Source: Reticulitermes speratus
Lineage: Eukaryota > Arthropoda > Insecta > Blattodea > Rhinotermitidae
Assembly (NCBI GenBank): GCA_021186555.1
Contig: JAJKFL010000003.1
Location: 30,616,908 to 30,680,907, forward strand
DNA length: 64,000 nt
Reading direction: 5' to 3'
In this document: piece by piece, positions 46,527 to 58,637 of the stretch
Numbering within the stretch: the first letter of the stretch is position 1
How the letters are laid out: each line of letters opens with the position of its first letter
Made by a program: the position numbers and the translations under genes
The notes under the pieces: model-generated
What the model was told of the DNA's origin: nothing
The model's input: only the letters and a program-made list of their open reading frames with translations
Databases searched by the model: none

Positions 46527-46979
46527 TTTACCTTTTTTACAACATTTCTGCAAATGTGCTATCTGACAACGCCTTTTTTAATAATGACTTCCGTGAACGC
46601 AGAGCTGAATATTTTCATGGATCCTTCCTCATGCAAGGGCAACGTACATTTGACTCACATAAAACCGTAAACAATCATTCAGAAACACTCGTATTAAATT
46701 TGTATCAATTACACTTGTGTAATAAAGTAATAAATAAAATAATTTTCGACATTTTATAAGAAAAATTATGAAAGGGAGATACATATCGATAATAGTCCAT
46801 AATAACACACTTCATAAAACAAAAAATGATATTTAAATTCAGCTATTCAGTAACTATTTTATTGCTAATTTTCGCAAATGCTTGTTAACCGGGCGCTGCA
46901 GTAACCGCTGAAAAGAAGTAAACGTTCATTTCATTTACGTTTTGATAATTACAGACAGGAGATATATCGATGCCTTATA
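46527..46979. other. AT-rich, nothing recognised
   Basis: No gene-like frame beyond overlaps with the preceding SINE. Confidence 0.4.
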
Positions 46980-47120
46980 GCTCTATCGTAACCATTAAAA
47001 CCGGTGGCTGTGACGTCATTGCCATATTTCGACACCCCTAATCTTAACACGGCTGTGACGTCACTCAGAGACAAAGCTTCATCATAACCATAGAAACCGG
47101 TGGCTGTGGAGTCACCAGTG
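46980..47120. repeat. Direct repeats with CCGGTGGCTGTGACGTCA motif
   Basis: TAACCATTAAAACCGGTGGC with TGTGACGTCA (about 46988), AACACGGCTGTGACGTCACT (about 47046) and TAACCATAGAAACCGGTGGC with TGTGGAGTCA (about 47087). AATCTTAACACGGCTGTGAC also resembles the end of repeat F. Confidence 0.6.
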
Positions 47121-47144
47121 TTACTTTCCCACAAAACTAGTATA

Positions 47145-47197
47145 AAAGTTATATTATTATTACTACTATTATTACTATTAAATAGTATTAGTAGTAG
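47145..47197. repeat. (TTA/TAC)n microsatellite at a SINE insertion site
   Basis: ATTATTATTACTACTATTAT-type triplet run, interrupted by the SINE-C insertion and resuming after it at 47461 with TAGTAATAGCAATAGTAGTA. Confidence 0.85.
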
Positions 47198-47460
47198 CGC
47201 CGATCCCAGTGGCCGTGCGGTCTAAGGCGTGGGTCTGCGGCCGCTCGCTTACTAGGATCGTGGGTTCGAATCCCACCGGGGCATGGATGTCTGTCTCTTG
47301 TGAGTGTTGTGTGTTGTCAGGTAGAGGTCTCTGCGACGAGATGGTCCCTCGTCCAGAGGAGTCCTACCGAATGTGGTGTATCTAAAAAGTGTGATCGTGA
47401 AGCCTCGAAAAATGAGGCCGCCTAGGCCCCCAAGGGGCTGTTGAGCCATTCAAAAAAAAA
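47198..47460 (+). mobile_element. SINE-C, complete copy with poly-A tail
   Basis: GCCGATCCCAGTGGCCGTGC, GTGGGTTCGAATCCCACCGG (perfect B box), CAGGTAGAGGTCTCTGCGAC, GAGGAGTCCTACCGAATGTG and the 3' end AGGGGCTGTTGAGCC ending in nine A's. This is the reference copy for the family in this window. Exact target-site duplication cannot be read because it sits in a triplet microsatellite. Confidence 0.9.
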
Positions 47461-48782
47461 TAGTAATAGCAATAGTAGTAATATATCGGATATTATATCC
47501 TTTTATTGCCGCTGCTGCTGCTACTTCTGCTGTGGTGATACTAAACTTCGAAAAGGATGAGGACATAGGCCACTAAGGCAGGTGTTTTTATAATCTTGCC
47601 GCAAGATTCTTGGTCCTGTAGTCAAGACGATTGGCTCAATATGTCTATTAATTTATTAGTTTTCAGTCCTTGTGCATTATTTTTATTAGAGTTGTATATG
47701 GCACGCCTGGGCATATTGGATGTTTACATTCTCCAGCAAACTGACAGGTTTAATTTCAGAAACTTTATAGATAAAAAATAAAGAAATCCCACTCGTACAA
47801 CGACAGGGAACAAACATTGAAGAGTGGAATCCTCCTGCTAATTGAAAGCCAAGCAGACGTAATCTATTTCACATAGGTCCGAAACCTACATATTAAAATT
47901 TGCAGAATTATAAACAAGCAAAAAGTTCCTGTCCCTGGTGTTGGTTAGTTACACACACCCAGACAGGAGTAAGCGACGACGCCTTTGACTGACACGAGTG
48001 TTCAATAGATGTCAACTCTTAGGCAGGAACGTGAGGCGACATCTCCAACCTTTCGCTTTGCCTTGCCTCTGAAGCCTGGCTGATTGAATTTTAATTTCCT
48101 ATGTTAAAAAAACACACACACAAGTTAGGTGTCAAACATTGTCCCTTCACACAGCACGATAGGTTCCGACTTGAAGCTCTATTCCCTAACATCCAACCCA
48201 CAGGCGGATGACGTCAGACAATGAAAGATGGTGGAAGGAAGGGTACGGAGGTGGCATAATCTTTAAACTACGTAAAGCCAATATTTATTGATGTCATGTT
48301 CTCTTTTCTTTCTCTTCCTCTATTCGTTTTTAATATTAATAGTGAAAATGGCAGTTTAATAATGGGTTTTGTGTCGAAAAACATACACAAGCTTCCTAGT
48401 ATCAATTTCCTAACATCTACGAGAATATAAAATATAATCTATACACAAATGTAGCAGTGGCGGATTTCTCTCGAAGTCTCTATTAAACGCGAATGCAAAC
48501 AGGTATGGAAATTAGACGGAAACAATATAAAAAAACGTTTCACGTGGCGGAATAAAAGACGCCCAGCATTTCCAACAAATACGAGTAACAAGCTTACCGC
48601 TCGTCGGTCCGTCTACTCTTGTGTCCGTTTTCCACCGAAATTTCAATCTACGCGATATTAAAATTGGAACAAGTCAAAAGACTCAACCTGTGCATACATT
48701 CTTCGGTAACTTATTAACTATCTCATGTTCTACTGACTGAGCGAACGTGAGAAGTGGAGGTCCTCTTTCGAGGCGGGCGAAT
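47461..48782. other. No recognisable gene
   Basis: Short frames only. A GCT-rich triplet run is present at about 47503-47530. Confidence 0.4.
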
Positions 48783-48820
48783 ATACGCGCGCGCGGGCGC
48801 GCGTGTGTGCGCGCATGCAT
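48783..48820. repeat. Alternating purine-pyrimidine CG/TG tract (Z-DNA-prone)
   Basis: ATACGCGCGCGCGGGCGCGC then GTGTGTGCGCGCATGCATG. It is exceptional for its length in an AT-rich region. Confidence 0.9.
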
Positions 48821-50294
48821 GACGAGCGCTATGTGAATGTATGTATATATCTATGTACATATACATGCACATATATGTGCACAGCTATCGGTCTGTTATT
48901 TATTTCTGCTCTTGAAACTTCCAGCATCAGATATCAGAAAAAATACATGCACTTAGGATTTAAAAAATCGAAGTGCCATTTTGGGAAAACGTTTAATGAC
49001 TCTATGACGAAAAGAACTGTCTGGGACACATAAAAATTGCTCTCTACTCTCAGTGCGGCTAGCATGTTTGGCTTTCGTTTGCTTCACACTCGTCATTGTT
49101 TCGCCAAAGTAAACTCCTGGACAAAACTGCTGTAGTAACATTACATGTCTGACAGAAGAAGTAGCCACTCAAAAGCAAGGACAAATGATTCCCGGTGCCC
49201 GATCACTATGGCATCTAAAAAAATAACTTTGTGGCGCTTATGTTTATTCGTTAAGTGAAAAAACTGTAGCATTTACAGCTTTGTATTGCTGAAATATTAA
49301 AATCGACGAATATGGATGCGCAGCAGAACACGTCAATAAATTAACGGAGTTTAAGATATTTATCATTCAGCCTACCCTATGTGTACATGTACAACCTTCA
49401 AGTCACGATCTCGCTGGCATCTGTTACCTGTGCAAAGAGTGACACGATAATTAATTTTATTGGTTTTATGTCCTGACATTACTTTAAAAGTATTTTATTT
49501 TAAAACTGTTAAATGAAGGGAGGTGTTGCGAGAAATCGCTCTACTGTGGAGTCCATGTTGTTGTAACCTACTAAACACGCTTCAAGGAAGAATTGTATTA
49601 CAGTCGTTAACGACACGACACGTCGCAAAGCTGCTAAATTACACGTTAAAAATTAATCACGGTTTGTCTCACCATCACGTCAACAGTTGAACACACGTCA
49701 CCCACTGTGCTACGCAGTTCACAAAAACTGTAAACCACTGTGTGTATTTTTAAGCATTCTTTTCCGGACAGGATAATGTCAATTCAGCAAATATTGGACA
49801 GCAAATTTGATGAAAGCGACAAAATGACGGGGGTATGAGTGAGGGATTTGGATGGGATTGGTGTGAGGTTTCACCACACTGACCGTGCTGTGGTCACACA
49901 GGGTGGTTTATAGGGGTTGTTGAGAGAGAGGGTTAAAAGAGAGGGCTGGAGAGTGAATGTAGGTGTGGAGGTAGAAATAAAAATTACTGACAGCCCTGTC
50001 CGGCCAGCACTGCCCTACGGTACAAGTGTATATAGATACGACACACCATGTTGCACAGTTAGTGAAACGTGCAATTTTGAAAAGGCACTGGTGAGGTGGG
50101 GGTATCTCGGTGTAATTGCTGGCGGGTTACAGAGAGAATGCGCTACGGCACAGGACATGCTGCCAGTATTAACTGCCGCACTTCTCTGCATCAGTGACCT
50201 AAAGAAATAATTTAATACTCGATCGGGATTGACAGGACGCAAGAAGAAGATTTCTACTTACGAGACTTGAGTTTCCCACAGCATTGATGCTAGA
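48821..50294. other. No recognisable gene
   Basis: The 97-codon plus frame at 49917-50210 has no motif I know. Confidence 0.4.
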
Positions 50295-50875
50295 GATTCA
50301 GGTCTACTATGATGTTAGGTCGTGTCGACTGGTAAACAGTTACTGACGTTTCGAAAGAACCTAAGACTGCCTGACCCTAAATATGAAGGCACTATGATCG
50401 TTCGAAACGTCGGTAAATATCAGTCAACACTGCGTAACATCCCAGAAGAACTCGATGCTCTTGTCCCTATATTACGACAAACATCACTCCAAGCTTCAAT
50501 GCAACTCGCAGATCTAAGGCAGTGCAATCAATTTTATCTCGTTACGCCGCGCTCTCCCAAGACGCTCTGTCCAGACTTCCTATCCAACAACGTCTTCATA
50601 CTACAACGCCGGTGTTATCACGACCCATTACCGCGGCGAAACGATGGACAGCTGCACTGCTTGGACTGAAATGCAACCTCTTACGGTCTTCTGGGATGTG
50701 ACGCCGTGTAGTCTGGTATAAACTAGCCGACTTTTCAGAAGAACCTACTGCGTCCATCTTAAGGGTACCTGAAGACGGCGGTAACAGGTTCCTCCGAAAC
50801 ACTATCACATCCCAAACTACAGCACTCTTCACGAAGTCGTTCATCTTAACACAGCTGTAACGTCACGGACTTAGT
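50295..50875. repeat. Repeat F, two successive copies
   Basis: First unit: GATTCAGGTCTACTATGATG, GACTGGTAAACAGTTACTGA with CGTTTCGAAAG, then GTTCGAAACGTCGGTAAA and CATCCCAGAAGAACTCGATG, an inverted arrangement. Second unit from about 50690: GGTCTTCTGGGATGTGACGC, CATCTTAAGGGTACCTGAAG, then CTCCGAAAC and ATCTTAACACAGCTGTAACG. CTGAAGA ... CGAAAC in each resembles the two halves of a hammerhead core. The 115-codon frame at 50322-50669 is a by-product. Confidence 0.6.
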
Positions 50876-51464
50876 CAACCATCAATTTGAATGTGACAAT
50901 GGTCGTGTTTGTATCACAGTGAATAAGATCGATATATGCACATACTGCTTATCTAGAGGCCTATATATACCGGATCCAATCCGACGAGAATAGCCTGTCA
51001 GCATCCAAACAAGCAGCGACTAGTACAAAGACCGCTTAAAGACTACAGAATAATGGCGTGACTGGGACACGCAATATTCAAATAACACCACTACTTATTT
51101 CAACCGTAAATGATTCTGACAATGATATGTTGCAGTATGGTTTATCAGTGTTCTGTACATGGTCTGCCATCTTGGGATTTCTTTTACACCATAAAATGTA
51201 GCAACCTGGGTTTGATTTCGTCTTCAGGTGGAAACAGAGAAAGAAAGATGTTATTCTGCTGGGCTTGTTTGAAAGTATTAGCCTCTAGCCTCGTCATTGG
51301 ATAAACTGGATAGACTAGCTGTTTCAAACGGACCCATCAGGTTAGAATCCTTCCCCTCCCCCACGGAGAGAAAACATACCGTCTGTGAAACGTCGTGGTA
51401 TAAAAAAAGGCCAGGACATAAGGGTAACCTCCCAACACTCACACATCTAACGCATTGAAATTAA
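50876..51464. other. No recognisable feature
   Basis: No gene-like frame. Confidence 0.4.
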
Positions 51465-51585
51465 TTAATGTGTGGGTGTTTTTGTAAGGTGTGGATATTT
51501 TTATGTAAGGTGTAGATTGTTTTTGTAAGGTGTGGATGCTTTTGTAAGGTGCGGATATTTTTGTAATGTGTGTACTTGTATTTAC
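51465..51585. repeat. ~20-bp minisatellite
   Basis: About five units of a GTGTGGATATTTTTGTAAG-like word, with small length differences. Confidence 0.85.
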
Positions 51586-51715
51586 TGTATGTATTTCGTT
51601 TTGTAATTGTGTATAGTTTGTTTTGTATTATTATTTTTATGTACATTTATATGTCCATTTGTGTTGTGTGTACTAGTGTAGGACTACTGCCACCGGGTGA
51701 AAACCCAATTGCAGT

Positions 51716-51742
51716 AAATAATAATAATAATAATAATAATAG
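51716..51742. repeat. (AAT)n microsatellite
   Basis: Eight to nine AAT units. Confidence 0.95.
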
Positions 51743-53064
51743 TAAAGCTTGCTAGCTTACTGTTATGTACATTGCTTGCACAACGAAATTGCCTTGAACA
51801 CCATCTACAAGACGAGGCGGTTAAAAGGGTCTCAACGCTTAGAGGCAGGAATTAGCAGCAAATTAAAAAGACCGCACTTTAAAGACTTCCATAACTTTAA
51901 TAAAATACCTTCACATTTATTTGTATGTAAACATATTAATTGAAAAACTCACCCGCGTCACATGGAGTCAATACACTTATAAAGAACCTGTTGCAATACA
52001 CGGACCTGGAAACTATCCAGGAAGCTTCCGAGTGCGATATGCTCGATGCGGAGCAATGCCCACAAAATGTACAGGCAAACGTAACCCACTTTTCCCCTCA
52101 CGTGACGTGGGCCTGTGCTATACGCGCAGTGTCATTCCTGTCAGACATTTTTACAGCCTCATGATGTCGAAATGAGCCGCTGATACGAGATCGTGCTGAA
52201 AATTACAATGATGTTCAGGCGTGCTTTGCACAAAGTGAATAAAATAAACGCATAATGGGGAGGTATGTCCAGATGTTTTATTTACGACATCACTGATCGG
52301 ATTTAGATGGAATTTCACACTGGGACAGGCCCAAAATATAGTCAAGTTTTTGGTTCGTACTGGTCATGTACAAACCCTACTTTACACGAAGCTCAAACAG
52401 AACTTTTTTAGATTTAAGAAAACGGCTATTCTTATACAATGAATGATATTACACATTCAGTACGCCTGCATTTAAACTGTACAACTGTAACTATAATCAA
52501 GAGTAAATGAACATCACGACAAATGGGAGAGGCAAGATCGCAAAAACGAATATGAAACAAAAAAAAATCCATTCCAAATGCTACACGTTTGAACACCGTG
52601 ACTGTCACTGCAGTTCATTTGAGCAGACATTCTGAAGTAGTAAGGCACTGTTATAGTAGCCAGATTTAAGGTGTTTTATATTTATGGTCCACGGCCAATA
52701 CCTGTTATTAATTAATTGCTACAGGTCATCACGTTGAACGTAAAAGCGAGATGTAGGAATTTAGATACTGTCTTGCAACCGATCTACTCGTTTTAAGAGG
52801 AGAGCGACTGGACACAACTTCACAATGTCACATAAACATATCTGTACAGGCAGACCAGAGGGCTGCTTGAAATGCCAAATACCAAAATACCAAAGTCACG
52901 ATTTCATACTAATTGTAATTCTTTTGTTGTAAACAAATTATTAGAGCCTTCCTAAAATCTGAACTTCATAACGAGCAAAAAGGTTGTGATTTTCGGGTGT
53001 TTCAGGCAATGAGAATTTGCCCAAGCCAGTGTTTCTCAATTGTGTATGCTGCGGATCGCTACCC
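51743..53064. other. No recognisable gene
   Basis: Two overlapping plus-strand frames (51921-52175 and 51940-52164) are out of phase with each other and unrecognised. Confidence 0.4.
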
Positions 53065-53169
53065 AGCAGGCCCACCTACTCAGGAAGTAAACCACTCACC
53101 TCCATCTAGTGCCGAGGTTAAGAATGCGTGGAGCTATACTTCCCCTCACCCTTGTACCTTCACGGCGTA
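53065..53169 (+). mobile_element. SINE-A 3' fragment
   Basis: CACTCACCTCCATCTAGTGC, CGAGGTTAAGAATGCGTGG and AGCTATACTTCCCCTCACC with GTACCTTCACGGCGTA. Confidence 0.8.
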
Positions 53170-54063
53170 ATACTTTTTACCTATTAAACCTTTTATTTAA
53201 ATGAGTTAAGAACACAGCACATGTTTAATAATAGTCACACGAGTATGTAAAAATGTTTATGTAATGTACGTTCAGTTTTCAATAGACTTACACACTTTAT
53301 CAGTATTAAAGGTAATATATTAAAAAGTATATTACTTTAATGCTTGGCGGACTGATGAAGAAGGTCAGAGGATCGACAATGGCCCACGACCCTCAGTTTC
53401 AAAAACACTGATTTACGAACAGTAGGTGACAGGCCAAGAAAATGTAGGCCTACAGGTTCACCTTGGGATACTGCAATATTTAATAGTGTACGTTTAAAAG
53501 GAATAAGTTATTGATTTCATTTTCACTAGAACCGACAGCCGTCCGAATGACAAGGGTGCTGAAAAATAAAAACGGCACCTTCCGTACAGTACCCGGATTT
53601 CCTCCGCAACTACGAGGATTTTGGTTTTTGTGAGGTGCTGTGATTGGGGTTAGCTCGCAGCCGCAAATACAGCGACACTTCTCTTCAGAACTGAAAATTA
53701 TTTACACTGCAATGTCAATGCAAGCCTCATCGGTATCACGTTTTTCCCTACATAAATGACGCCGTAACAAACTAGGATTTCACGCTTAGAGCAAGCTGGC
53801 AAACCTGAGTCATGTAGAACTCGGCATGGATTAAGTTACGCGAATTGCTTACTGGACATACCAACTTCCATTGCACCCCTTCAGACTAATAAAACGTTTT
53901 TAACACAACTTCATCACCTTGTAGGCCTAAAGCGGCGTAAAAGAACACCCCATAAAGCGGAAGGAAAACCACTTTTACAAGTTCCTTTGAGCAACATTAC
54001 TTGCAATAAAAGTCCTAAGTTAACATCTGTAAATAATGTCACATCATTGTAAAAAGTATTATG
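53170..54063. other. No recognisable feature
   Basis: AT-rich, short frames only. Confidence 0.4.
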
Positions 54064-54169
54064 CCAATAACTCCATGGAGCAGAGTCCTTCTTGAGAAGC
54101 TAACAGGTCATCAGCTAGTCAAGAATTTCCCCGCGTTTTATGGAACCCGAAGGTTCATTACCCCAATAA
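54064..54169 (-). mobile_element. Short 3'-terminal LINE fragment
   Basis: CTCCATGGAGCAGAGTCCTT, AGCTAACAGGTCATCAGCTA and GAACCCGAAGGTTCATTACC match the 3' untranslated end of the 58-kb LINE at high identity. CCAATAA at 54064-54070 and 54163-54169 is a possible 7-bp duplication around a 92-bp, severely 5'-truncated copy. Confidence 0.7.
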
Positions 54170-54359
54170 AGTCATAAAGTCGGTATGGACAGAAGTCTAA
54201 CAATGCGAGGTCTTCTATACTTCCGGCGGGAACATTCGGACATTTGTCACTAAGTTGGGCGAGTCTCGTGCACAGCCAGTCTCCTCCTCCTGGCCAATGA
54301 TACCAAAGATGGCATAGTCTGTCAGCCTGACTACAGCCAAACTGGGACCTGACAGGCGT

Positions 54360-55035
54360 GAAGCTCTATGGTGTGGTGCAGAGGTACAAAAGCACTGACA
54401 ATCAGTCTTACCGTTCTAATAGGCACGGGTACACGAGCACCGACACTGAGACCTACCTCTGCAATACGCACGGTACAAGAGCACTGACAGTCTTACTCCT
54501 GCAATAGGCATGGTACACGAGCACCGGCAGTGAGACCTACCTCTGCAATACGCACGGTACAGGAGCACTGACAGTCTTACTCCTGCAATAGGCAGGGTAC
54601 ACGAGCACCGGCAGTGAGACCTACCTCTGCAATACGCACGGTACAGGAGCACTGACAGTCTTACTCCTGCAATAGGCATGGTATACGAGCACCGGACACT
54701 GAGACCTACCTCTGCAATACGCACGGTACAGAGCACTGACAGTCTATCTGCATAGCAGGTAACAGAGCCTATACATAGCACTGACAGTCTACTCCTGCAA
54801 TAGGGTACCGAGCACCGCATGAACCTACTCTGCAAACCCGGTACAGGAGCACTGACAGTCTTACTCCTGCAATAGGCAGGGTACACGAGCACCGGCAGTG
54901 AGACCTACTCTGCAAACGCACGGTACAGGAGCACTGACAGTCTTACTCTGCATAGCAGGGACAGACACCGGCAGTGAGACAACTGCAACACGCACGTACA
55001 GGAGCACTGACAGTCAGCTTAATAGCTGCAGTAGC
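54360..55035. repeat. 84-bp minisatellite built from two ~42-bp half units
   Basis: Half unit 1 is GAGCACTGACAGTCTTACTC with CTGCAATAGGCAGGGTACAC; half unit 2 is GAGCACCGGCAGTGAGACCT with ACCTCTGCAATACGCACGGTACAG. They alternate about eight times. Because 84 is divisible by three, the minus strand stays open for 158 codons (54416-54892) and encodes a 28-residue repeat; I treat that as a by-product. Units from about 54730 on carry many single-base deletions. Confidence 0.9.
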
Positions 55036-55689
55036 AAGGACAGTCTACCGTACGACACTGCAACGCCGTTAGAAGAGCATACGCGGCAACCAGTGATTGT
55101 AAAGGTGCAATCTGTACCGTACGACACACAGTTTACACACGCGTTGTATACACCGCTGCATTTTTAACATGCATTCAAGAGTATTTAGGGAATACGTGTA
55201 CATTTCAGAACGGTAAAAATATTGGTTACAGTTATTTTCATTACTATCACTACAATGGCTACTAGCCATTACCACCTGACAACATTTCAGCAGTAGTGCT
55301 AATTTCCCCACCCACCTCACAATGTCGTGTGTCCGCTACATTGTTATTACCGATTGTTACAATTTAAAGGCAATGAATTGGAATGATCTCTAATGCCATA
55401 AGGTAAGTGTCAAGGTCATCAACTCCATCTAGTGGTCTCGAGTTGTCTACCAGACAGACGGGCAGACATGAACATCGCTACGTGTTCTGTGCTTGCACCC
55501 TTGTTCTAAGAACGCAAAATAACTGTAAGAAGAAGAAAGAAAGGAAAATTGTGCATAGCGATTTCCAATATCTTCTCTCCTCCCCCCCCCCCCCCCAAAA
55601 AAATGAATGCCACTATCAAGTAAATAAAGACGAAGACATACTGGAATGTAATAGCGTAGTTTGGTAGTGTAGTTCTCTTTCCCAGGAAA
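55036..55689. other. SINE-A tail at 55401-55440 and C-run at 55577-55597; otherwise nothing
   Basis: AAGGTCATCAACTCCATCTA with GTGGTCTCGAG is the end of a SINE-A. The pyrimidine/C-run is followed by an A-run. No gene-like frame. Confidence 0.5.
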
Positions 55690-55768
55690 CTATTTATTAA
55701 ACTACACTGCGTCACAAACCTGAAGACCGCAATCTTAACACTCACTGCCGTGAGAACCTCAAATCTTA
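55690..55768. repeat. Repeat F terminal fragment
   Basis: ACTGCGTCACAAACCTGAAG, then CAATCTTAACACTCACTGCC and GTGAGAACCTCAAATC match the conserved end of repeat F. Confidence 0.55.
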
Positions 55769-58073
55769 CACATCATACACATAAAATCCTGACAGAAGAC
55801 AATGAAGGTGTCCAAATAGCATCATGTAGGTAGGAACGAGGTGCTTGCAATCTCAGGGGACATGCTGCCAATAAACAGAAGTATTCTAGGGTCTGCGACA
55901 CGAACTGTAACTTGCCCCCGACAGATAAAAAGATAGGACGAAAAGATCCATATAAGAACTTTACCATGGAAGTAAAAATGCTGAAGTGCGCAAGAAAAAA
56001 GCGCAAGAAATAGAAATCTCTTTGCCCTTACCATAGTAACAGTGCAGTAAAAGAGTTGAAAGACAGCGACAGAAGGGAGAGGTGGAGAAGGGTTAGGAGA
56101 TTCAAGGAGGTAACGGGGTAAAGTAAAAGTTTTTGGTCCAGCCAGCAGCCGTGATCGAGGGGGATCCTGTGATGGGGTTGTACTATGCTGGTATAGGGTG
56201 GTAGTGGTATTGGTGAGCAGTCCTAGGGTAGTGATGGCGACAGCTGGCGACAATTCTTCGCACCTGCTGTCGCTAAACCTATTCTCTGCTCTTCACCTCC
56301 CGACCCCATACCACCCAATCACTTCGTAGCGTGCAATAACGGCTTAAGAAACGAAACACCTCCCCCCCCTGTCCCCCTTAATCGCACCAGACTCACGTGC
56401 CGTGTTAGGCACTTGAGCGTTTCTACCGACGACACGACTTCTCTCTAAGGATTTTCACGTTATTTTCACCGTGCTGGTTATAATACTGCTAATTCTCTGT
56501 AAGGGTTTTATTTAAGATAAAAGAAAAGGCACAGTACGTTCCGGACATTGGACAACCCTGACAGCAAACTGCAAATTTCAAGTCCAGGTTGAAAGCGATA
56601 CTTTCTATCACCAATCGGCAAGAACAATGTACCCTACACCATAATTCAGGACACCTCCTTTCTCATATGGCATATGTCTGCACATACTAATTTAAGTACT
56701 AATAGTATTAATAGTAGTACTAGCGTAAAATAAATTTGCTACGATGCAGAACACGAAAATTGAACAGCCCCCCCCCCCCCCCCACAAATCTACTCTCCCA
56801 TTCTTCCATCGCCATAGTTGCTACACAGTCTGCTCTCCTTTTAACATTACTTAGTCTTGTAGTCCTCCTCACTGCCCCATCAAGACGTGGCAGTACTACT
56901 CTGAAGTACTAATACTGTCAACGTGCGAACTTATGTGGTGGAAGCAACACAATATACATTAACCGTGCGGTCCGCAATGTGTATCGCTGTACATCTGCGA
57001 CAACTGTGGCGCTTTCATCAACAATTCTTGAGTTGAAAAAGTAAAATAAGCCAGCCCCTATTAAGACTGTTTTCATTCAAGGATGGTGACTGAAGAATCA
57101 CTCGCAGTACGCTGTTAGACATCAAGATTACTAGTACTATGGCACGAAAATTTTTAAAACTTAGACAGACTAGTCATTCTAAAACCCAAAATGCACAACT
57201 AAAGGACGGGTACTTCCAGAACTTATTATACAAGAGCGAAACTTATATCGATATTTCAAACGGGTTTGGGGGGAGGGGCGGTGGATGTCTGGGGCATGAA
57301 AAAAGTGACAGAATTTTATTAGAAAGGAAGTAAAGAATGCATACAGTTTAGATCATTTTTAAAAATATGCCAACAGCAGCTGACTTGTCGACAGATGCAG
57401 TGATTGTTCATAAGCGGAATCCTGCACACCCTGTTGTATAAAGGTATGTGACCAAGTTTTGTAGTTTTTGAAGATGCAAAGGTGACAGATGTGGCTGACA
57501 AGATAAAAAAGTCACAATTTGTGCGACACGACTCATACATCGCGGTCGAATTGTCATAACTTCGTATTTCGGGGGCCCTAAGTTCAATTCTAGACCCAAA
57601 GATCGGCTACTCAGGTTTCAGCGGGTTTGCGTCGATCTCTTCCGGCAAACCGCTGAGTCAGCAGTTTCAAAAAAAGGGCACAACCAACTCGCGTGACGTT
57701 CCACTATCTTCATATAGATATGATCCCACCATTCCACGTCGTTAACTGAATCTATCAATGAACAGTGCCATGGACAGTCAGGAAGTTGAGAGGCGCTCAC
57801 CTTCATGACGACCAGAAGCTGTGACCAGAGTCTTAGAACGCTCATGTCCTGCCGCAATCCAGGACATGGTCACGGCTTAGGTATATAGCAAACCACAGCA
57901 ATTGACGCACTACTGCAGCCTGCCTGGTCTCGCTCTCTCCCAACATCAACGTCGGCGTCCTCAACCGTCTCTCTACGTACAACAGTTTAAAATCTAAACT
58001 GAAACAGGACTGATGGATAGGCTTGCTGTCTACATCATAGGATACAGCGGAGGGAAGAACCCACTTAAACAAT
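55769..58073. other. No recognisable gene; C-run at 56768-56783
   Basis: The 143-codon minus frame at 55822-56253 is serine/threonine/proline-rich with no known motif. A weak tRNA-like stretch around 57560-57600 was not assigned. Confidence 0.4.
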
Positions 58074-58633
58074 ATTAAGCGTAACTAACTAAGTAACTAA
58101 CTAAAGTAACTCCATGGAGCAGAATCCTTCTTGAGAAGCTAACAGGTCGTCAGCTAGTCAAGAAATACCCCGTGTTTTATAGAACCCGAAGGTTCATTAC
58201 CGCATTCACAAGAGCCCGCCAGCTGTCCCTATCCTGAGCCATATCAATCCAGTCCACGCCCTCCCATTCCACTTCTTGAAGATCCATTTTAATATTATCC
58301 TCCCATCTACGCCTGGGTCTTCCAAGTGGTCTCCTTCCCTCAGGTCTCCCCACCAAAATCCTGTATGCACCTCTCCCCTCACCCATACGTGCTACTGCCA
58401 CGCCCACCTCATTCTACTTGATTTTATCACCCGAATAATATTTGGTGATGAGTACATATCATTAAGTTCCTCGTTATGTAGTCTTCTCCACTCCCCTGTT
58501 ACCTCGTCCCTCTTAGGCCCAAATATCCTCCTCAGCACCCTATTCGCGAACACCTTCAGTCTATGTTCCTCCCTCAGTGCGAGAAACCAAGTTTCACACC
58601 CATACAAAACAACAGGCAAGATTAAGCGTAACT
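58074..58633 (-). mobile_element. 5'-truncated non-LTR retrotransposon with 13-bp target-site duplication
   Basis: ATTAAGCGTAACT is perfect at 58074-58086 and 58621-58633. The 534-bp insert (58087-58620) ends, on the minus strand, in a TTAGTTAGTTACTTAGTTAG-type tail, the 3' end of the element. It is one of four copies in the window (others at 28.3, 34.6 and 54.1 kb) and the least decayed. Confidence 0.85.
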
Positions 58634-58637
58634 GCAA
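58177..58637 (-). pseudogene. Reverse-transcriptase ORF C terminus, frameshifted
   Basis: The first frame (58637 to about 58400) encodes [51 protein letters not shown] and [11 protein letters not shown] one-base deletion near 58400 shifts to the second frame, [35 protein letters not shown] and [17 protein letters not shown], ending at a stop near 58177. These are the C-terminal motifs (LPVxLYGCETW, then GRPRRRW ... AQDRxxWR) of insect non-LTR polyproteins, probably RTE-like. The catalytic reverse-transcriptase core and endonuclease are absent through 5' truncation, so the copy is dead on arrival and later frameshifted. Confidence 0.85.

Noticed and set aside
50322-50669. 115-codon frame
   Set aside because: Overlaps repeat F and reads through its inverted halves.
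55822-56253. 143-codon minus frame
   Set aside because: Low-complexity Ser/Thr/Pro-rich start, no domain, and overlapping alternative frames.
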